A DNA stretch of 64,000 nucleotides from an uncultured Chloroflexota bacterium (GCA_902791025.1 CADATZ010000031.1:1-64000); one strand, 5' to 3'; shown: positions 34,089 through 43,484, numbered from the stretch's first letter. Program-made: numbers and translations. Notes: a model not told the origin generated them from the sequence alone.

Positions 34089-34817
34089 ATGGAAAAGCAG
34101 ATCGTCTTGTCACTGATTTTACCGGCATATAATGAGGAAAAACGCCTTCCGGAGTGCATGGAAAAGGTGGCGGATTTTGTCGCCTCCCATGACGAGCCGA
34201 TTGAGGTGATCCTGGTAGAGAACGGCAGTAAAGACCGCACCTACGAAATGGCCTGTGAATACGCTTCCAAATACCCCTGGCTCACCGTTCTGAAAGAAGA
34301 AACACCGGGAAAGGGTAATGCAGTGCGCCGGGGAATGCTGGATGCCCACGGGAAATATCGTATGTTCGCGGATGTAGACTTTTCCATGCCCATCAGCGAG
34401 GTCGATAACTTTATTCCGCCGACGTTGGAAGGGTATGATGTCGCAATCGGTTCACGGGAAGTGAAAGGCGCGATTCGCTATAATGAACCGGCGACCCGGC
34501 ACTTTACCGGGCGGGTCTTCAACCTGATCGTGCGTGTTCTGCTGGGATTGCCGAAGATCCACGATACCCAATGCGGGTTCAAAAGCTTTTCCGCAGAAGC
34601 AGCTCAGAAACTGTTCAGCCTGCAGAAAATAAACGGCTGGGCCTTTGACGCGGAAGTGCTTTTCATCGCTAAAAACCTTGGCTACGAGATCATCGAGGTG
34701 CCGGTTCAATGGTATTATGACGGCAACAGCAAGATCAACGTGATCCAGGATTCCATCAAAATGTTCCGGGAACTGCTCCAGATTCGGAAAAACTACAAAG
34801 ACGGACTGTATAAGTAG
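34089..34817 (+). CDS. Glycosyltransferase family 2, dolichyl-phosphate glucosyltransferase-like (242 aa)
   Basis: The GT2 nucleotide-sugar domain is complete: LSLILPAYNEEKRLPECME, ILVENGSKDRT, the metal-binding MFADVDFSMP, and CGFKSFSAEAAQKLF with NGWAFDAEVLFIA. This pattern matches Alg5-like enzymes that charge a polyprenyl phosphate with glucose for glycan assembly. No membrane segment is clear. The gene follows the terminator and inverted heptamers, so it starts its own unit. Confidence 0.88.
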   Translation: MEKQIVLSLILPAYNEEKRLPECMEKVADFVASHDEPIEVILVENGSKDRTYEMACEYASKYPWLTVLKEETPGKGNAVRRGMLDAHGKYRMFADVDFSMPISEVDNFIPPTLEGYDVAIGSREVKGAIRYNEPATRHFTGRVFNLIVRVLLGLPKIHDTQCGFKSFSAEAAQKLFSLQKINGWAFDAEVLFIAKNLGYEIIEVPVQWYYDGNSKINVIQDSIKMFRELLQIRKNYKDGLYK

Positions 34818-34831
34818 TGAATAATGAATGT
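34818..34831 (+). repeat. Two heptamers after GT2 stop
   Basis: TGAATAA and TGAATGT follow the TAG (34815-34817) immediately. The possible long start of RNase HII (ATG 34824) lies inside them. Confidence 0.45.
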
Positions 34832-34850
34832 ATCTGGTCAAAACCTGAGC

Positions 34851-34917
34851 GACGCACATGGGGACAGGCACGCTTTTGCAGGCTGCGCCGCACAAGATGC
34901 CAGTCTCCATGTGCTCC
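34851..34917. repeat. GCACATGGGGAC palindromic element, copy 4
   Basis: A full palindrome from GCACATGGGGACAGGCA to GCCAGTCTCCATGTGC. The RNase HII frame runs open through all of it. Confidence 0.85.
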
Positions 34918-35558
34918 GAACGAAAAAGATTTCCCCTACTTTAGAATTTGAAACCGCCCTGTGGGAACAGGGCTTTTTGATTGTTGCCGGGATCGATGAA
35001 GCCGGGCGCGGTGCCTGGGCGGGACCGGTCTCAGCGGGAGCGGTGGTATTGCCGGTTGATCTGGAAGTCCTGACAAGGCTCGAAGGAGTTCGTGACAGCA
35101 AGCTGATGAGTCCGGCAGAACGGGAAGCCATGTTTGACATTGTGAAAAATGAGTCCAAAGCCTGGGCTGTCGGGGAAGCGGATGCGGCGGAAATTGACCG
35201 GATCGGCATTCTGAACGCCACCAAAGCCGCCATGAAACGGGCAATCGACGGATTGGGCGTCGTGCCGGATCATTTACTGATCGATTATGTCCGCCTGCAT
35301 GATGTGACGATTCCGCAGACCGGCATCAAACATGGCGACATGCTTTCCCTTTCCATCGCCTGTGCGTCTGTCCTCGCGAAGGTCTCGCGGGACCGGTATA
35401 TGCGGAGCACTGCGGCAGAGCTTTATCCGCAGTATCAATTTGACCAGCATAAGGGCTACGGGACGAAGCTCCATCAGGAAATGCTGAAGCAATACGGTCC
35501 CTGTCCCATCCATCGCCGCAGCTTCAAACCACTCTCGACCGATCTGACATTGTTTTAA
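34911..35558 (+). CDS. rnhB: Ribonuclease HII (about 215 aa)
   Basis: It cleaves the RNA strand of RNA-DNA hybrids and removes single ribonucleotides. The active-site blocks are present: VAGIDEAGRGAWAGPV, VRDSKLMSPAERE and HGDMLSLSIACASVLAKVSRD, ending with a conserved HKGYGTKLH. The frame is open to ATG 34824, but the first ~29 codons are palindromic repeat. The in-frame GTG 34911 at the repeat edge gives a normal-length protein including the family-typical TLEFETALWEQGF. Neither start has a visible RBS. Confidence 0.9.
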   Translation: MLRTKKISPTLEFETALWEQGFLIVAGIDEAGRGAWAGPVSAGAVVLPVDLEVLTRLEGVRDSKLMSPAEREAMFDIVKNESKAWAVGEADAAEIDRIGILNATKAAMKRAIDGLGVVPDHLLIDYVRLHDVTIPQTGIKHGDMLSLSIACASVLAKVSRDRYMRSTAAELYPQYQFDQHKGYGTKLHQEMLKQYGPCPIHRRSFKPLSTDLTLF

Positions 35559-35580
35559 GGTAATTATTTCAGGTCACGGC

Positions 35581-35648
35581 GATGCAGCATGAGGACAGGC
35601 ACGCTTGTGTTGGCTTCGCAACACAAGATGCCAGTCCCCATGTGCTCC
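35581..35648. repeat. GCACATGGGGAC palindromic element, copy 5
   Basis: The left terminus is decayed (GCAGCATGAGGACAGGCA) and the right is intact (GCCAGTCCCCATGTGC). It lies between the convergent RNase HII and EamA genes. Confidence 0.8.
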
Positions 35649-35657
35649 AGCTGATGT

Positions 35658-36578
35658 CTAACTTCTCTTCTCCCTGTTCACCAGATAGATACCGGCGGCA
35701 ACCAGCAAGACGGAGATGAAGTACTGCCATTTCAGCTCTTCCTTCAGGATCAGCGCCGCGAAGATGACGCCCAGAACCGGGATCAGCGCGTTGTATATGG
35801 CGATCTTGCTGATGGGGTGCCAGGCGAGCAGCTCATTGTAGATCGCGAAACAAACCGCGGAAATCATAATGAGGACAAAAAGGATCAGCAGCCCCCGAAC
35901 GGTGATCACCCAGGGCGCAGCCGGCCCGATGACCATCCCGATCAGCAGCATCAGCGCGCCGCCGATCATCATGCTGTAACCGGTCGCCGGCATGATGTGC
36001 ATCTTTTGGGAAACGATCCTGGTGAGCAGTCCGCCCAGAGCGGAGAAGAGAGCGTTCAGCAGGATCATCCCATCCCCGCGGAAGGTGATATTGTCGAAAT
36101 AATTTTCACCCGGTTCGATATTGACCACCAGGATCCCTGCCAGCCCCAGCAGGCATCCGATGATCTTCGAGGAGGACATCTTGTCGTCGGGAAAAACCTT
36201 CCACGAGAGGAAGATCAGAATAAAGCCGCCCAGCGAATCCAGGATCGTCGACCTTGCGCTGGAATTGTATCCCAACCCGATGTAGGCGAACATATAATGC
36301 AGCGTTGTGTTGACCACCGCAAGCAGGAGGAGCCACAACAGATCCTGTCGGTCTTTCATGTCCAGCCTGTATTTCCGAAACATACAGAACAGCATAACAA
36401 ACAGGCCGGCCATAAAAAAGCGGACACCTCCGAAAAGGATTTTTCCGCCCAGGTCATCCGGGGCGATTTGAAACTCCTGATACCCCAGCTTGATAAAGGG
36501 ATAAGCCAGGGACCACCCCACGGCGGTAATCACTGCCAGGATGGTCTTATATTTTTCATCTTTGAATATGTTTTCCAT
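35658..36578 (-). CDS. EamA/DMT family transporter (306 aa)
   Basis: About ten hydrophobic helices in two repeated halves mark the drug/metabolite transporter superfamily. Typical blocks are WSLAYPFIKLGYQEF, FFMAGLFVMLF, the first-half SARSTILDSLGGFILIF, and YNELLAWHPISKIAIYNALIPVLGVIFAALILKEEL. It exports or imports small metabolites; the substrate is unknown. It stands alone with palindromic elements on both sides. Confidence 0.88.
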   Translation of the reverse strand: MENIFKDEKYKTILAVITAVGWSLAYPFIKLGYQEFQIAPDDLGGKILFGGVRFFMAGLFVMLFCMFRKYRLDMKDRQDLLWLLLLAVVNTTLHYMFAYIGLGYNSSARSTILDSLGGFILIFLSWKVFPDDKMSSSKIIGCLLGLAGILVVNIEPGENYFDNITFRGDGMILLNALFSALGGLLTRIVSQKMHIMPATGYSMMIGGALMLLIGMVIGPAAPWVITVRGLLILFVLIMISAVCFAIYNELLAWHPISKIAIYNALIPVLGVIFAALILKEELKWQYFISVLLVAAGIYLVNREKRS

Positions 36579-36590
36579 AATATTATTTTA

Positions 36591-36730
36591 GCACATGGGG
36601 ACTGGCATCTTGTGTTGGTTTTTGCAACGCACATGGGGACAGGCATCTTGTGTCGGCTTTGCGACGCACATGGGGACAGGCACATCAGTGTCGGCTACGC
36701 GACACTGAATGCCAGTCCCCATGTGCTCCG
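36591..36730. repeat. GCACATGGGGAC palindromic element, cluster 6
   Basis: Two left halves in tandem are followed by a complete copy ending GCCAGTCCCCATGTGC and TGAATAG. The central motifs differ (GTGTTGGTTTTTGCAAC versus TCAGTGTCGGCTACGCGACA), showing that ends and centre vary independently. Confidence 0.85.
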
Positions 36731-36750
36731 TTGTGAATAGATGCAATTAT

Positions 36751-39681
36751 TTATTCTTTCAGCTCCTTCAGGATCACCTTTTCAAATTCATCCGGAGGGA
36801 GCGGGCGGGAGAAATAGAAGCCCTGCACCATGGCGCAGCCGAGATCCCTGAGCAGGATCATCTGCCGCTCGGTTTCCACACCTTCCGCCACGACCGGCAC
36901 CTTCAGCGATCCGGCGATATCCAAAATCAGCTCGACCAGCTGCAGATCCTTGGCGCTGTGTTCGATATTCTGAATAAAGGCCTTGTCCATCTTCAGAATA
37001 TCAATGGGCATGGAAGAGAGCATGTTCAGCGAAGAATATCCGGACCCAAAGTCGTCCATTTCGATTTCAAAGCCCTTGTCATGCAGACGTTTGATGACGC
37101 GGATCACCTGAACGGCATCCTCCACATAGGCGGACTCCGTCACTTCCAGTTTGAGGGCGGATTGGTCCAAGCCATTTTCGGTCAGCAGATCATCAAGCGT
37201 CGGCTCCAGGGACGGGTCAAAAACGTCCATACGGGAAAGGTTCACCGAAACCGGGACCGTCACGCCGTATTTCAGCCGCCAGGAGGCGATCTGTCTCGCA
37301 GTCACAGCCCAGACATACTTGTCCACAATGCCGATCTGCCCGTTCCTTTCAAACAGCGGGATGAAAGCATCCGGCGGGATCATACCCAGTTCCGGGTGAC
37401 GCCAGCGGATCAAAGCCTCGGCACTTCTCAGCTTCGGCGGCTCGCATTGAATATCATATTTCGGCTGGAAATAAACCAGAAACTCACGATTTTCAATTGC
37501 CCGCCGCAAATCGTTCAGGAGACGCTGGTCGCGGTTCTCGCGTTCGCGCATTTCCTCATCGAAGATCATCAGCCGTTTCTTGTAACCGCCCCGCGCCATG
37601 TTGCAGGCCGTTCGGGCGTGGTCAAAAAGCTGCACCGGTTCCAGCCCTTCCTGCCAGGGCATGACGCCCATCCGCAGACGGATGTTGGCTTTCTTTGAAA
37701 ACTCATTCAGCTTGATCTGGAACCGGGAAAACAGCTCCTGATAATTTTCCTGCGGTACGCAGTAGATATCAAAACGATCCGCTTCAAAGCGTCCGGCGAT
37801 ACCGTCTGTTTCCTTCAAAAAGGCAAGGATTTCAGAAGCCATGATCTTCAGCACACTGTCGCCGAAATCGCGTCCATTCAGTGCGTTGACGGAATGGAAC
37901 TGTTCAATGTTCATCACAATGGCGTCCCGGGGTTTTTCCGGATGGTCGTGGTACATCCGATTGGCATATTCAAAGAAGAAGTTGCGGTTATAAAGTTTCG
38001 TCAGCGGGTCAAGCTCTGTGGCGGCGATCAGCCTCTGATGTTCGATTGCTTCCCGCTCTGTCCGGAGACGATGCATCAGTTGGAAAATGATGACAGTAAA
38101 AATAGCGGCCATTCCGACAATCACGCCGGCCCAGTTGTCTCTCAAAAATTTTGAGAGGGGAACCCTTCCCTCACTATAGGAATGGTTGATCAGAGATAGC
38201 TCGATCGCCGTGTCTGATACCAGGTTCGCTGTCTTGTTCAGGATGGAATAAAGATGACCGTCGGACCTGCTGACCGCGAAGGAGAAGACCATGCTTTTCC
38301 CTGTTGTGATTGAAGAAAGCTTGTTTTTCTCGAAATCTTCATTCAAGCGGAGGAGACGGTAATTGCTGACCATCAGGCAGTCCGCTTCTCCGGATGCTAC
38401 GGCAAAAATACAGCCATCCGCGCCATCAAAATAAGCCATTTTCCAGTTTGGGAAGTATTCTCTCAAAAAGGCTTCCAGGTTGGAATTTCCCGCATTCACG
38501 GCGACAGTCATTTCCCGTTCCGACGAAATATCCAGGTGGTCTTCCTGCCGCATCACGGCATACATTTCCGTATCCATAAAGGGTACGGTCATCATGATGT
38601 TCATTGTTTCGCCGTCATAGGCACTGAGATTTACGGGAAAGACACAGTCAATTTCATGATTGTTCAGCGCTTTCAATGCGTCTTCAATGGAAGGATAGGC
38701 GACGGCTTCAAATTTGATCTCGGCGTTTTTCACCACTTTGGCGGCAAGCTCAAGGTAATCCTTCAAGGCTCCGGTGAGCTCTCCGGTGGCTTTGTCCTCA
38801 TCACTGAAAGGCAGATAATTATCGCGGTATCCCACCCGGATAGCCCCATGCCTGTTGATCCATCTTTCTTCCATGGGTGAAATAAATGCTTCTGTCCGTG
38901 TATTACGCAGATATTTATCAGCCAACTGCATATTGTAGTAGTGGTTTTCCTCCCAGATCCGGTCCATGGCATAATCCAGCTGCATCAGCAGGTCCTGCCG
39001 GTCTTTTTTCAGCGCGAAATAGAAGTCGGAAGAGCCGATCCTGAACACCGGCACGCAGTCATTCTGTTCGCCATAACTTTCTATGGAGACAAATGCATCG
39101 ATTTCTCCCTGCCTCAGCATTTCGATCGACTCCTCACCGAAGCTCATCAATTCTACGATTTCAGCATCAATATTCAGTGATTCCGCCCACTTGATAAAGA
39201 AGCCTTCCTGAATGCTGTCCTTGTTGATCCCAACCCTTTTCCCGTTCAGTGTTGAGGGATCCTGCGCGGTGATTTCTGTATTATTGTTGGAAATAAACAA
39301 AAAGTATGATTCCGATCCCATTGGGAGTGAGGGGAAAAGCATGTGCTCCGCGCGTTCTTTTGTATAGGAAACGTCACAGAGCATGTCGATCTCCCCCCTT
39401 TCCAGCATTTGGAGCAGGTTCGGCCAGCTGCCGGGTACATATTCATAGGTCCAGCCGGTATAAGCGGCAATTTTTTGCTGATATTCGTAAGCATATCCGG
39501 TCCGTCTGCCGAACTGATCCATCATGTTGAAGGGGGACTCATCCCATCCGACACGGACGATGGTCGGTTCGGTGTTTTGACCATATACGGAGGCAGTAAG
39601 GGCAAAGGCCAGGATCATAACCAGAAACAAAACGACTGAAAAAGCTGTTTCGGCCGATCGATGTTTATATAATGCTCTCAA
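36751..39681 (-). CDS. Sensor protein: two SBP-3 domains, TM, GGDEF-like, EAL (976 aa)
   Basis: The start is TTG 39681 after GGAGG. A signal anchor is followed by two extracellular amino-acid-binding-like domains (VRVGWDESPFNMMDQFGRRTGY; IRVGYRDNYLPFSDEDKATGE), a transmembrane helix near residue 530, and a GGDEF-like domain (~570-720). The GGDEF motif is degenerate (RFEADRFDIY). The C-terminal EAL domain (~730-970) looks intact: SAEALIRW, EVTESAYVED, MDDFGSGYSSL, ILKMDKAFI and VVAEGVET. It probably hydrolyses c-di-GMP when the outer domains bind a ligand. Confidence 0.9.
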   Translation of the reverse strand: MRALYKHRSAETAFSVVLFLVMILAFALTASVYGQNTEPTIVRVGWDESPFNMMDQFGRRTGYAYEYQQKIAAYTGWTYEYVPGSWPNLLQMLERGEIDMLCDVSYTKERAEHMLFPSLPMGSESYFLFISNNNTEITAQDPSTLNGKRVGINKDSIQEGFFIKWAESLNIDAEIVELMSFGEESIEMLRQGEIDAFVSIESYGEQNDCVPVFRIGSSDFYFALKKDRQDLLMQLDYAMDRIWEENHYYNMQLADKYLRNTRTEAFISPMEERWINRHGAIRVGYRDNYLPFSDEDKATGELTGALKDYLELAAKVVKNAEIKFEAVAYPSIEDALKALNNHEIDCVFPVNLSAYDGETMNIMMTVPFMDTEMYAVMRQEDHLDISSEREMTVAVNAGNSNLEAFLREYFPNWKMAYFDGADGCIFAVASGEADCLMVSNYRLLRLNEDFEKNKLSSITTGKSMVFSFAVSRSDGHLYSILNKTANLVSDTAIELSLINHSYSEGRVPLSKFLRDNWAGVIVGMAAIFTVIIFQLMHRLRTEREAIEHQRLIAATELDPLTKLYNRNFFFEYANRMYHDHPEKPRDAIVMNIEQFHSVNALNGRDFGDSVLKIMASEILAFLKETDGIAGRFEADRFDIYCVPQENYQELFSRFQIKLNEFSKKANIRLRMGVMPWQEGLEPVQLFDHARTACNMARGGYKKRLMIFDEEMRERENRDQRLLNDLRRAIENREFLVYFQPKYDIQCEPPKLRSAEALIRWRHPELGMIPPDAFIPLFERNGQIGIVDKYVWAVTARQIASWRLKYGVTVPVSVNLSRMDVFDPSLEPTLDDLLTENGLDQSALKLEVTESAYVEDAVQVIRVIKRLHDKGFEIEMDDFGSGYSSLNMLSSMPIDILKMDKAFIQNIEHSAKDLQLVELILDIAGSLKVPVVAEGVETERQMILLRDLGCAMVQGFYFSRPLPPDEFEKVILKELKE

Positions 39682-39784
39682 CTTGACCTCCGGAAGAGAA
39701 AAAAACTACTATATTAATATCGTACCATGAAACAAACGGAAGTGAATTATCCGTTACGTCAAGCATGACGAAAAATTATCTATT

Positions 39785-39855
39785 CACGGAGCACATGGGA
39801 GCCGGTACCTTCTGTTGGCTTCTCAACACAAGTGTGACTGGTCCCATGTGTGTCA
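39785..39855. repeat. GCACATGGGGAC palindromic element, copy 7 (diverged)
   Basis: TATTCACGGAGCACATGGGAGCC begins the copy and GGTCCCATGTG ends it. The arms carry matched changes in places (GGGAGCC/GGTCCC). Confidence 0.65.
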
Positions 39856-39895
39856 CTGTAATATTGACTGAATCTTGAATATTAACAATCAGTCT

Positions 39896-40091
39896 GTGAC
39901 GGTTCCCCGTGCGGGGCTTAGCTCCGGTGTAAGGTGACGGTTCCCCGTGCGGGGCTTAGCCCCGGTGTAAGGTGACGGTTCCCCGTACGGGGCTTAGCTC
40001 CGGTGTAAGGTGACGGTTCCCCGTACGGGGCTTAGCTCCGGTGTAAGGTGACGGTTCCCCGTACCGCTTCGCGTACGGGATAACCGTCCCC
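39896..40091. repeat. 38-bp tandem repeat, four full units plus a partial
   Basis: Units start at 39896, 39934, 39972, 40010 and 40048 with GTGACGGTTCCCC. Each contains a small palindrome CCCCGTGCGGGG or CCCCGTACGGGG. The last unit ends in a different hairpin (GTACCGCTTCGCGTAC) and GGATAACCGTCCCC. Spacing is exact and no unique spacers exist, so this is not a CRISPR array. Confidence 0.95.
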
Positions 40092-40141
40092 GGGAACAAA
40101 AATGTAATCAAAGACAGCCGAAACCATCCGATTTCGGCTCA

Positions 40142-40176
40142 CCGGCCCCCGGCCCCTGAATCCTGACCCCTGAATC
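40142..40176 (-). repeat. Heptamer array after coiled-coil gene stop
   Basis: On the minus strand, five units of the GATTCAG/GGGTCAG/GGGCCGG type follow the TAG at 40177-40179 directly. Confidence 0.8.
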
Positions 40177-41263
40177 CTATTCCCTCTTCTTCCTCTTTTC
40201 CCGCAGCTTTTTTCTCGTCTCATCCGATGGACCGGAGCGCGGTTCCCTTGCCCCTTGCTCCTTGTTCCTCAAATCTGCTTCCAGCCCCTTGAGCTTGAAG
40301 AACCTCCGGATATTTTCCTGTGCGGATTCCGCGGCGATGATCCCGGCTTCGGTCATATCTCCCCGGCTTTTCGCCTCATCCATCAGGAGCCTTTTGAGTT
40401 CAACCTCGTTCAATCCAATCCCCGGTATTTTCGGCAGCGGCATCGGCCGGAACGGTTTTGGTTCGAAAGGTGCCGATCCAAAGAATCCGCTCTTTTCGAC
40501 CCGTTTCGCGGCCCGTTCCATCTCCCGCTGCTTCGCCTTTTCCTGTTTCTCAAGTCTCTGCTTCTGGCGCTTTATTTCTTTGGCGTGAGACTTCATGACC
40601 GGCAGGGAAGAAGGCCTTCTCAAACCGGATGAAACCTTTTGATTGCTGATATCCCGGCGGATATTCGGCTCGCCTTTGAAAACCTGCGACTGTTCCAGCA
40701 GTTTTTCGCTGTCGATTTTCCCGTCTTTGATTTTCTGAATTTTGTCTTCCGTGGCCTTGAGTCGTTCGGCAAGAGCTGCCAGGCGGAACATCCAGCTGAC
40801 CAGGCTCATGTCAATGCTCTTTTCATTCTCCTCAATTTCCCGCGCTGCCAGCCGGCATTTGCGGAAATGCAGCGAAACCATGCAGTACAGCTCATGGATA
40901 GACATATCACCCAGGTTGGAAAATTCCGTTGATATTTTTTTCCAGTTCCTTGAGAAGGGAAAAGTAGGCGGGCGAATGACGGTTGTAACGGGTGGTTGCG
41001 TAATGCAGGGTATTGAGGAAATACCATAAAGAGCCGGCCGTTTCCTCAAACTCCAGCGGGGCGCTGTTGTAGTACCCTTCCGGATCGAAGGGCAGGCCGT
41101 ATTCATCGGCGATCTCCTTTTGATCGAAACGCGGCAGATCTTCCGGCCCCGCGTTGCTTTGCGGGTCGTTGTTCGCGGCAGTTTTCCCGGCGCTTTGAGC
41201 GTATTCAATGAGCTGCTGCAATTCCTGATCTGTCAGATCGGTCTTCATCGCCGTGCCTTCCAT
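40177..41263 (-). pseudogene. Frameshifted gene for a coiled-coil hypothetical protein
   Basis: The 5' frame (41263-40907) begins MEGTAMKTDLTDQELQQLIE and ends LKELEKNINGIFQPG. The next frame continues with STEFSNLGDMSIHELYCMV and a long charged coiled coil (EKQEKAKQREMERAAKRVEK) to 40177. The shift maps to a run of seven A residues (minus strand) at 40935-40941. One A fewer would join the frames as LEKISTEFSNLG. The joined protein would be ~360 residues with no recognised domain. This may be a real inactivation, slippage site or sequencing error. Confidence 0.7.
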
Positions 41264-41687
41264 CCCGTTTCCGTCCTTTCTTTGAATTTTACTGAAACAT
41301 TATTGTTATATTTCAGCTTAACAATAATATACTATATAAATTCTATTAAGTCAAGTATTAAAAATAAAATTAGAATATATTTATAAAAAAATACCAGATT
41401 TAATTATAAAACTTCCAAAAGTACCTGTAAAAAGACACTTTTGGAAGTTTTGTGATGATAATTACGGTTGCCGGATCTTAGATGCGTTAGCTGATTGAGG
41501 TGAGATCCCGATGATGAATGCTGTGAGCAGATAAAAAATATCGAAAAAGGATTCGCCGTATTTCATAATTCACATCGTTGTAAAATTGTTCCTTTACTGC
41601 GCACTGAATAGCAGATTCTTCAAGTTATGAATTATAATAGTTGACAAGAAAAATCAATCAATGTTACTTATAATTTATGGAGGTTGA
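41264..41687. other. AT-rich intergenic region
   Basis: No gene was seen in this stretch. It holds a strong hairpin (41408-41451) and a TTGACA box at 41641. The latter probably belongs to the promoter of the phosphatase gene, with a TATAAT at 41669 at non-ideal spacing (22 nt). Confidence 0.5.
41408..41451. terminator. 15-bp stem hairpin
   Basis: AAAACTTCCAAAAGT (41408-41422) pairs perfectly with 41437-41451 around a 14-nt loop. A/T-rich ends on both sides allow it to stop transcription in either direction. Confidence 0.6.
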
Positions 41688-43031
41688 GTGAACCAAAAAA
41701 TATTTTCAAAAATCATTGTTTTGGCTGTTTTCGTTGCTTTATTAATGGGAACCGTCGTCTCTTTTGCAGAAGATACCAGGGAACAGTCCCTCTCACGAGA
41801 AGGATATACGCTGGAACAAGTGGTAATTCTCAGCCGGCACAACATCCGTTCTCCATTGAGCGGAAAAGGTTCAGTTTTGGGTGAAATCACGCCCCATGAC
41901 TGGTTCTCATGGAGCTCAGAACCCAGTGAACTTTCCATCCGCGGCGGCGTTTTGGAAACAGAATTGGGACAGTATTTCCGAAAATGGCTGGAATCAGAAA
42001 ACCTGATACCGGAAAATTACCGTCCGGATCCAATTGAAGTCCGCTTTTATGCCAATTCAAAGCAGCGCACGATTGCCACCGCGCAATATTTCAGCTCGGG
42101 ATTTTTGCCGGTTGCTAATGCGCTCATCGAACATCACGTGGAATATGACACGATGGATCCGGTTTTCCTGCCGGGATTGACCTTTGCTTCTGACGCGTAT
42201 CGGGAATATGCAGAGGCTGAAATCCGTGCACAGTTTACAGACAAAATCAATGATCTTTCCGACAATTACGCCCTGATCACGGATGTGATCGACATGGTCG
42301 ATTCAAACGGATACAAGAACGGTTCCGTCAATGCTTTTCGGACAGATGACACAGAGATCATCCTGAACGCAGGGGCAGAACCTGCCATGAAAGGTTCATT
42401 GAAGACGGCCTGTTCTGTTGCGGACGCGCTTGTCCTGCAATATTATGAAGAACCGGATGAAATAAAAGCGGCTTTTGGACATCAGCTGAGCTTTGACGAC
42501 TGGAAAAAGATCTCTGAAATCAAAGATCTTTATAATGACGTCCTGTTTACCTCTCCGCTGGTTTCTGCGAATGTAGCACATCCGTTGCTTCAGGAGATCC
42601 GCAATGAAATGGAAGCAGATGGACGGCTGTTTACGTTCTTGTGTGGGCATGACTCCAACGTTGGCAGCGTTCTGGCAGCGTTAGGCGTGGAAGATTATGA
42701 ATTGCCGAATTCCATCGAATTGAAAACTCCCATTGGCTGCAAGCTGGTTTTCACAAAATGGAGCGATGCGGAAGGAAAGGATTACTGGGGTGTGGATCTG
42801 GTTTATCTGAACCCGGATCAGCTGCGCACTATGCCTTTGCTGGGATTAGATAATGGCCCTATGATTTTCCCCATTTCGTTTGATGGTTTGGAACCGAATC
42901 AGGCGGGGCTTTATAACGAAGCGGATTTACTGGAACGTTTTGATCAGGCTATTGCGGCCTACGACACGATTGTTGAAACATATTCCGATAATGTTCCGGC
43001 AGAGGTACCTGAGCCAAAGCAGGCTCAGTAA
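41688..43031 (+). CDS. Histidine acid phosphatase / phytase-like (447 aa)
   Basis: The start is GTG 41688 after GGAGG. A signal peptide (residues 1-28, ending SFAED) exports it. The histidine-phosphatase motif RHNIRSP (residues ~49-55) supplies the phosphohistidine, and CGHDSNVGSVLAAL near residue 330 supplies the HD proton donor. This two-domain layout matches glucose-1-phosphatase and phytase (branch 2). It probably releases phosphate from sugar phosphates or phytate outside the cell. A TTGACA box lies upstream. Confidence 0.88.
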   Translation: MNQKIFSKIIVLAVFVALLMGTVVSFAEDTREQSLSREGYTLEQVVILSRHNIRSPLSGKGSVLGEITPHDWFSWSSEPSELSIRGGVLETELGQYFRKWLESENLIPENYRPDPIEVRFYANSKQRTIATAQYFSSGFLPVANALIEHHVEYDTMDPVFLPGLTFASDAYREYAEAEIRAQFTDKINDLSDNYALITDVIDMVDSNGYKNGSVNAFRTDDTEIILNAGAEPAMKGSLKTACSVADALVLQYYEEPDEIKAAFGHQLSFDDWKKISEIKDLYNDVLFTSPLVSANVAHPLLQEIRNEMEADGRLFTFLCGHDSNVGSVLAALGVEDYELPNSIELKTPIGCKLVFTKWSDAEGKDYWGVDLVYLNPDQLRTMPLLGLDNGPMIFPISFDGLEPNQAGLYNEADLLERFDQAIAAYDTIVETYSDNVPAEVPEPKQAQ

Positions 43032-43152
43032 AAGCAGCGCTTTGAAAAGATGCGGATTTTTTATAATTCAATTCTAATTTGGTTTTAATTTTTACATGAG
43101 AACTCATGGCTATAATATAAGTAAGTAAACAGTAACTGTTCAGTTCCCGCAG

Positions 43153-43266
43153 TGACGCACATGGGGGGCACGACACAAGATGCCAGGTTCCTGCAGTGAC
43201 GCACATGATGGGGCACGACACGCTTGTGTCGGTTTCACGACACAAGATGCCAGTCCCCATGTGCTT
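43153..43266. repeat. GCACATGGGGAC palindromic element, cluster 8
   Basis: A damaged copy (GCACATGGGGGGCACGACAC) and a near-complete one end in GCCAGTCCCCATGTGC. The flanks TGTTCAG and CTGAATG fit the extended consensus. Confidence 0.75.
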
Positions 43267-43310
43267 CGGGCTGAATGGTTACAATTGATAAACGAAAACA
43301 GGAGGTTCTC

Positions 43311-43484
43311 ATGAAAAACAACAAAATCGTCCTTGCCATTATCGCTTTAGTTTGCGGCGCTTATGTTATCGGACCGGATCCGCTGCCTGTTGCGATCGAT
43401 GATATTATTTTTGGGTTGATCGGAGCGGCAAACTTTTTGAAAATGATGAAGAATCCCGGAAAAACCACAATTCTGCATGAATAA
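43311..43484 (+). CDS. Small membrane protein (57 aa)
   Basis: ATG 43311 has a near-perfect RBS (AGGAGG). The peptide has a hydrophobic segment (IVLAIIALVCGAYVIGPDPLP) and a second one (DIIFGLIGAANFLKMM), with a basic tail. It resembles small two-helix proteins such as the DUF1232/YkvA-like C-terminus, but the match is weak. It stands alone before a palindromic hairpin. Confidence 0.65.
   Translation: MKNNKIVLAIIALVCGAYVIGPDPLPVAIDDIIFGLIGAANFLKMMKNPGKTTILHE

Noticed and set aside
39896..40091. CRISPR-like repeat array
   Set aside because: Units follow each other with an exact 38-bp period and no unique spacers; no cas genes are present.
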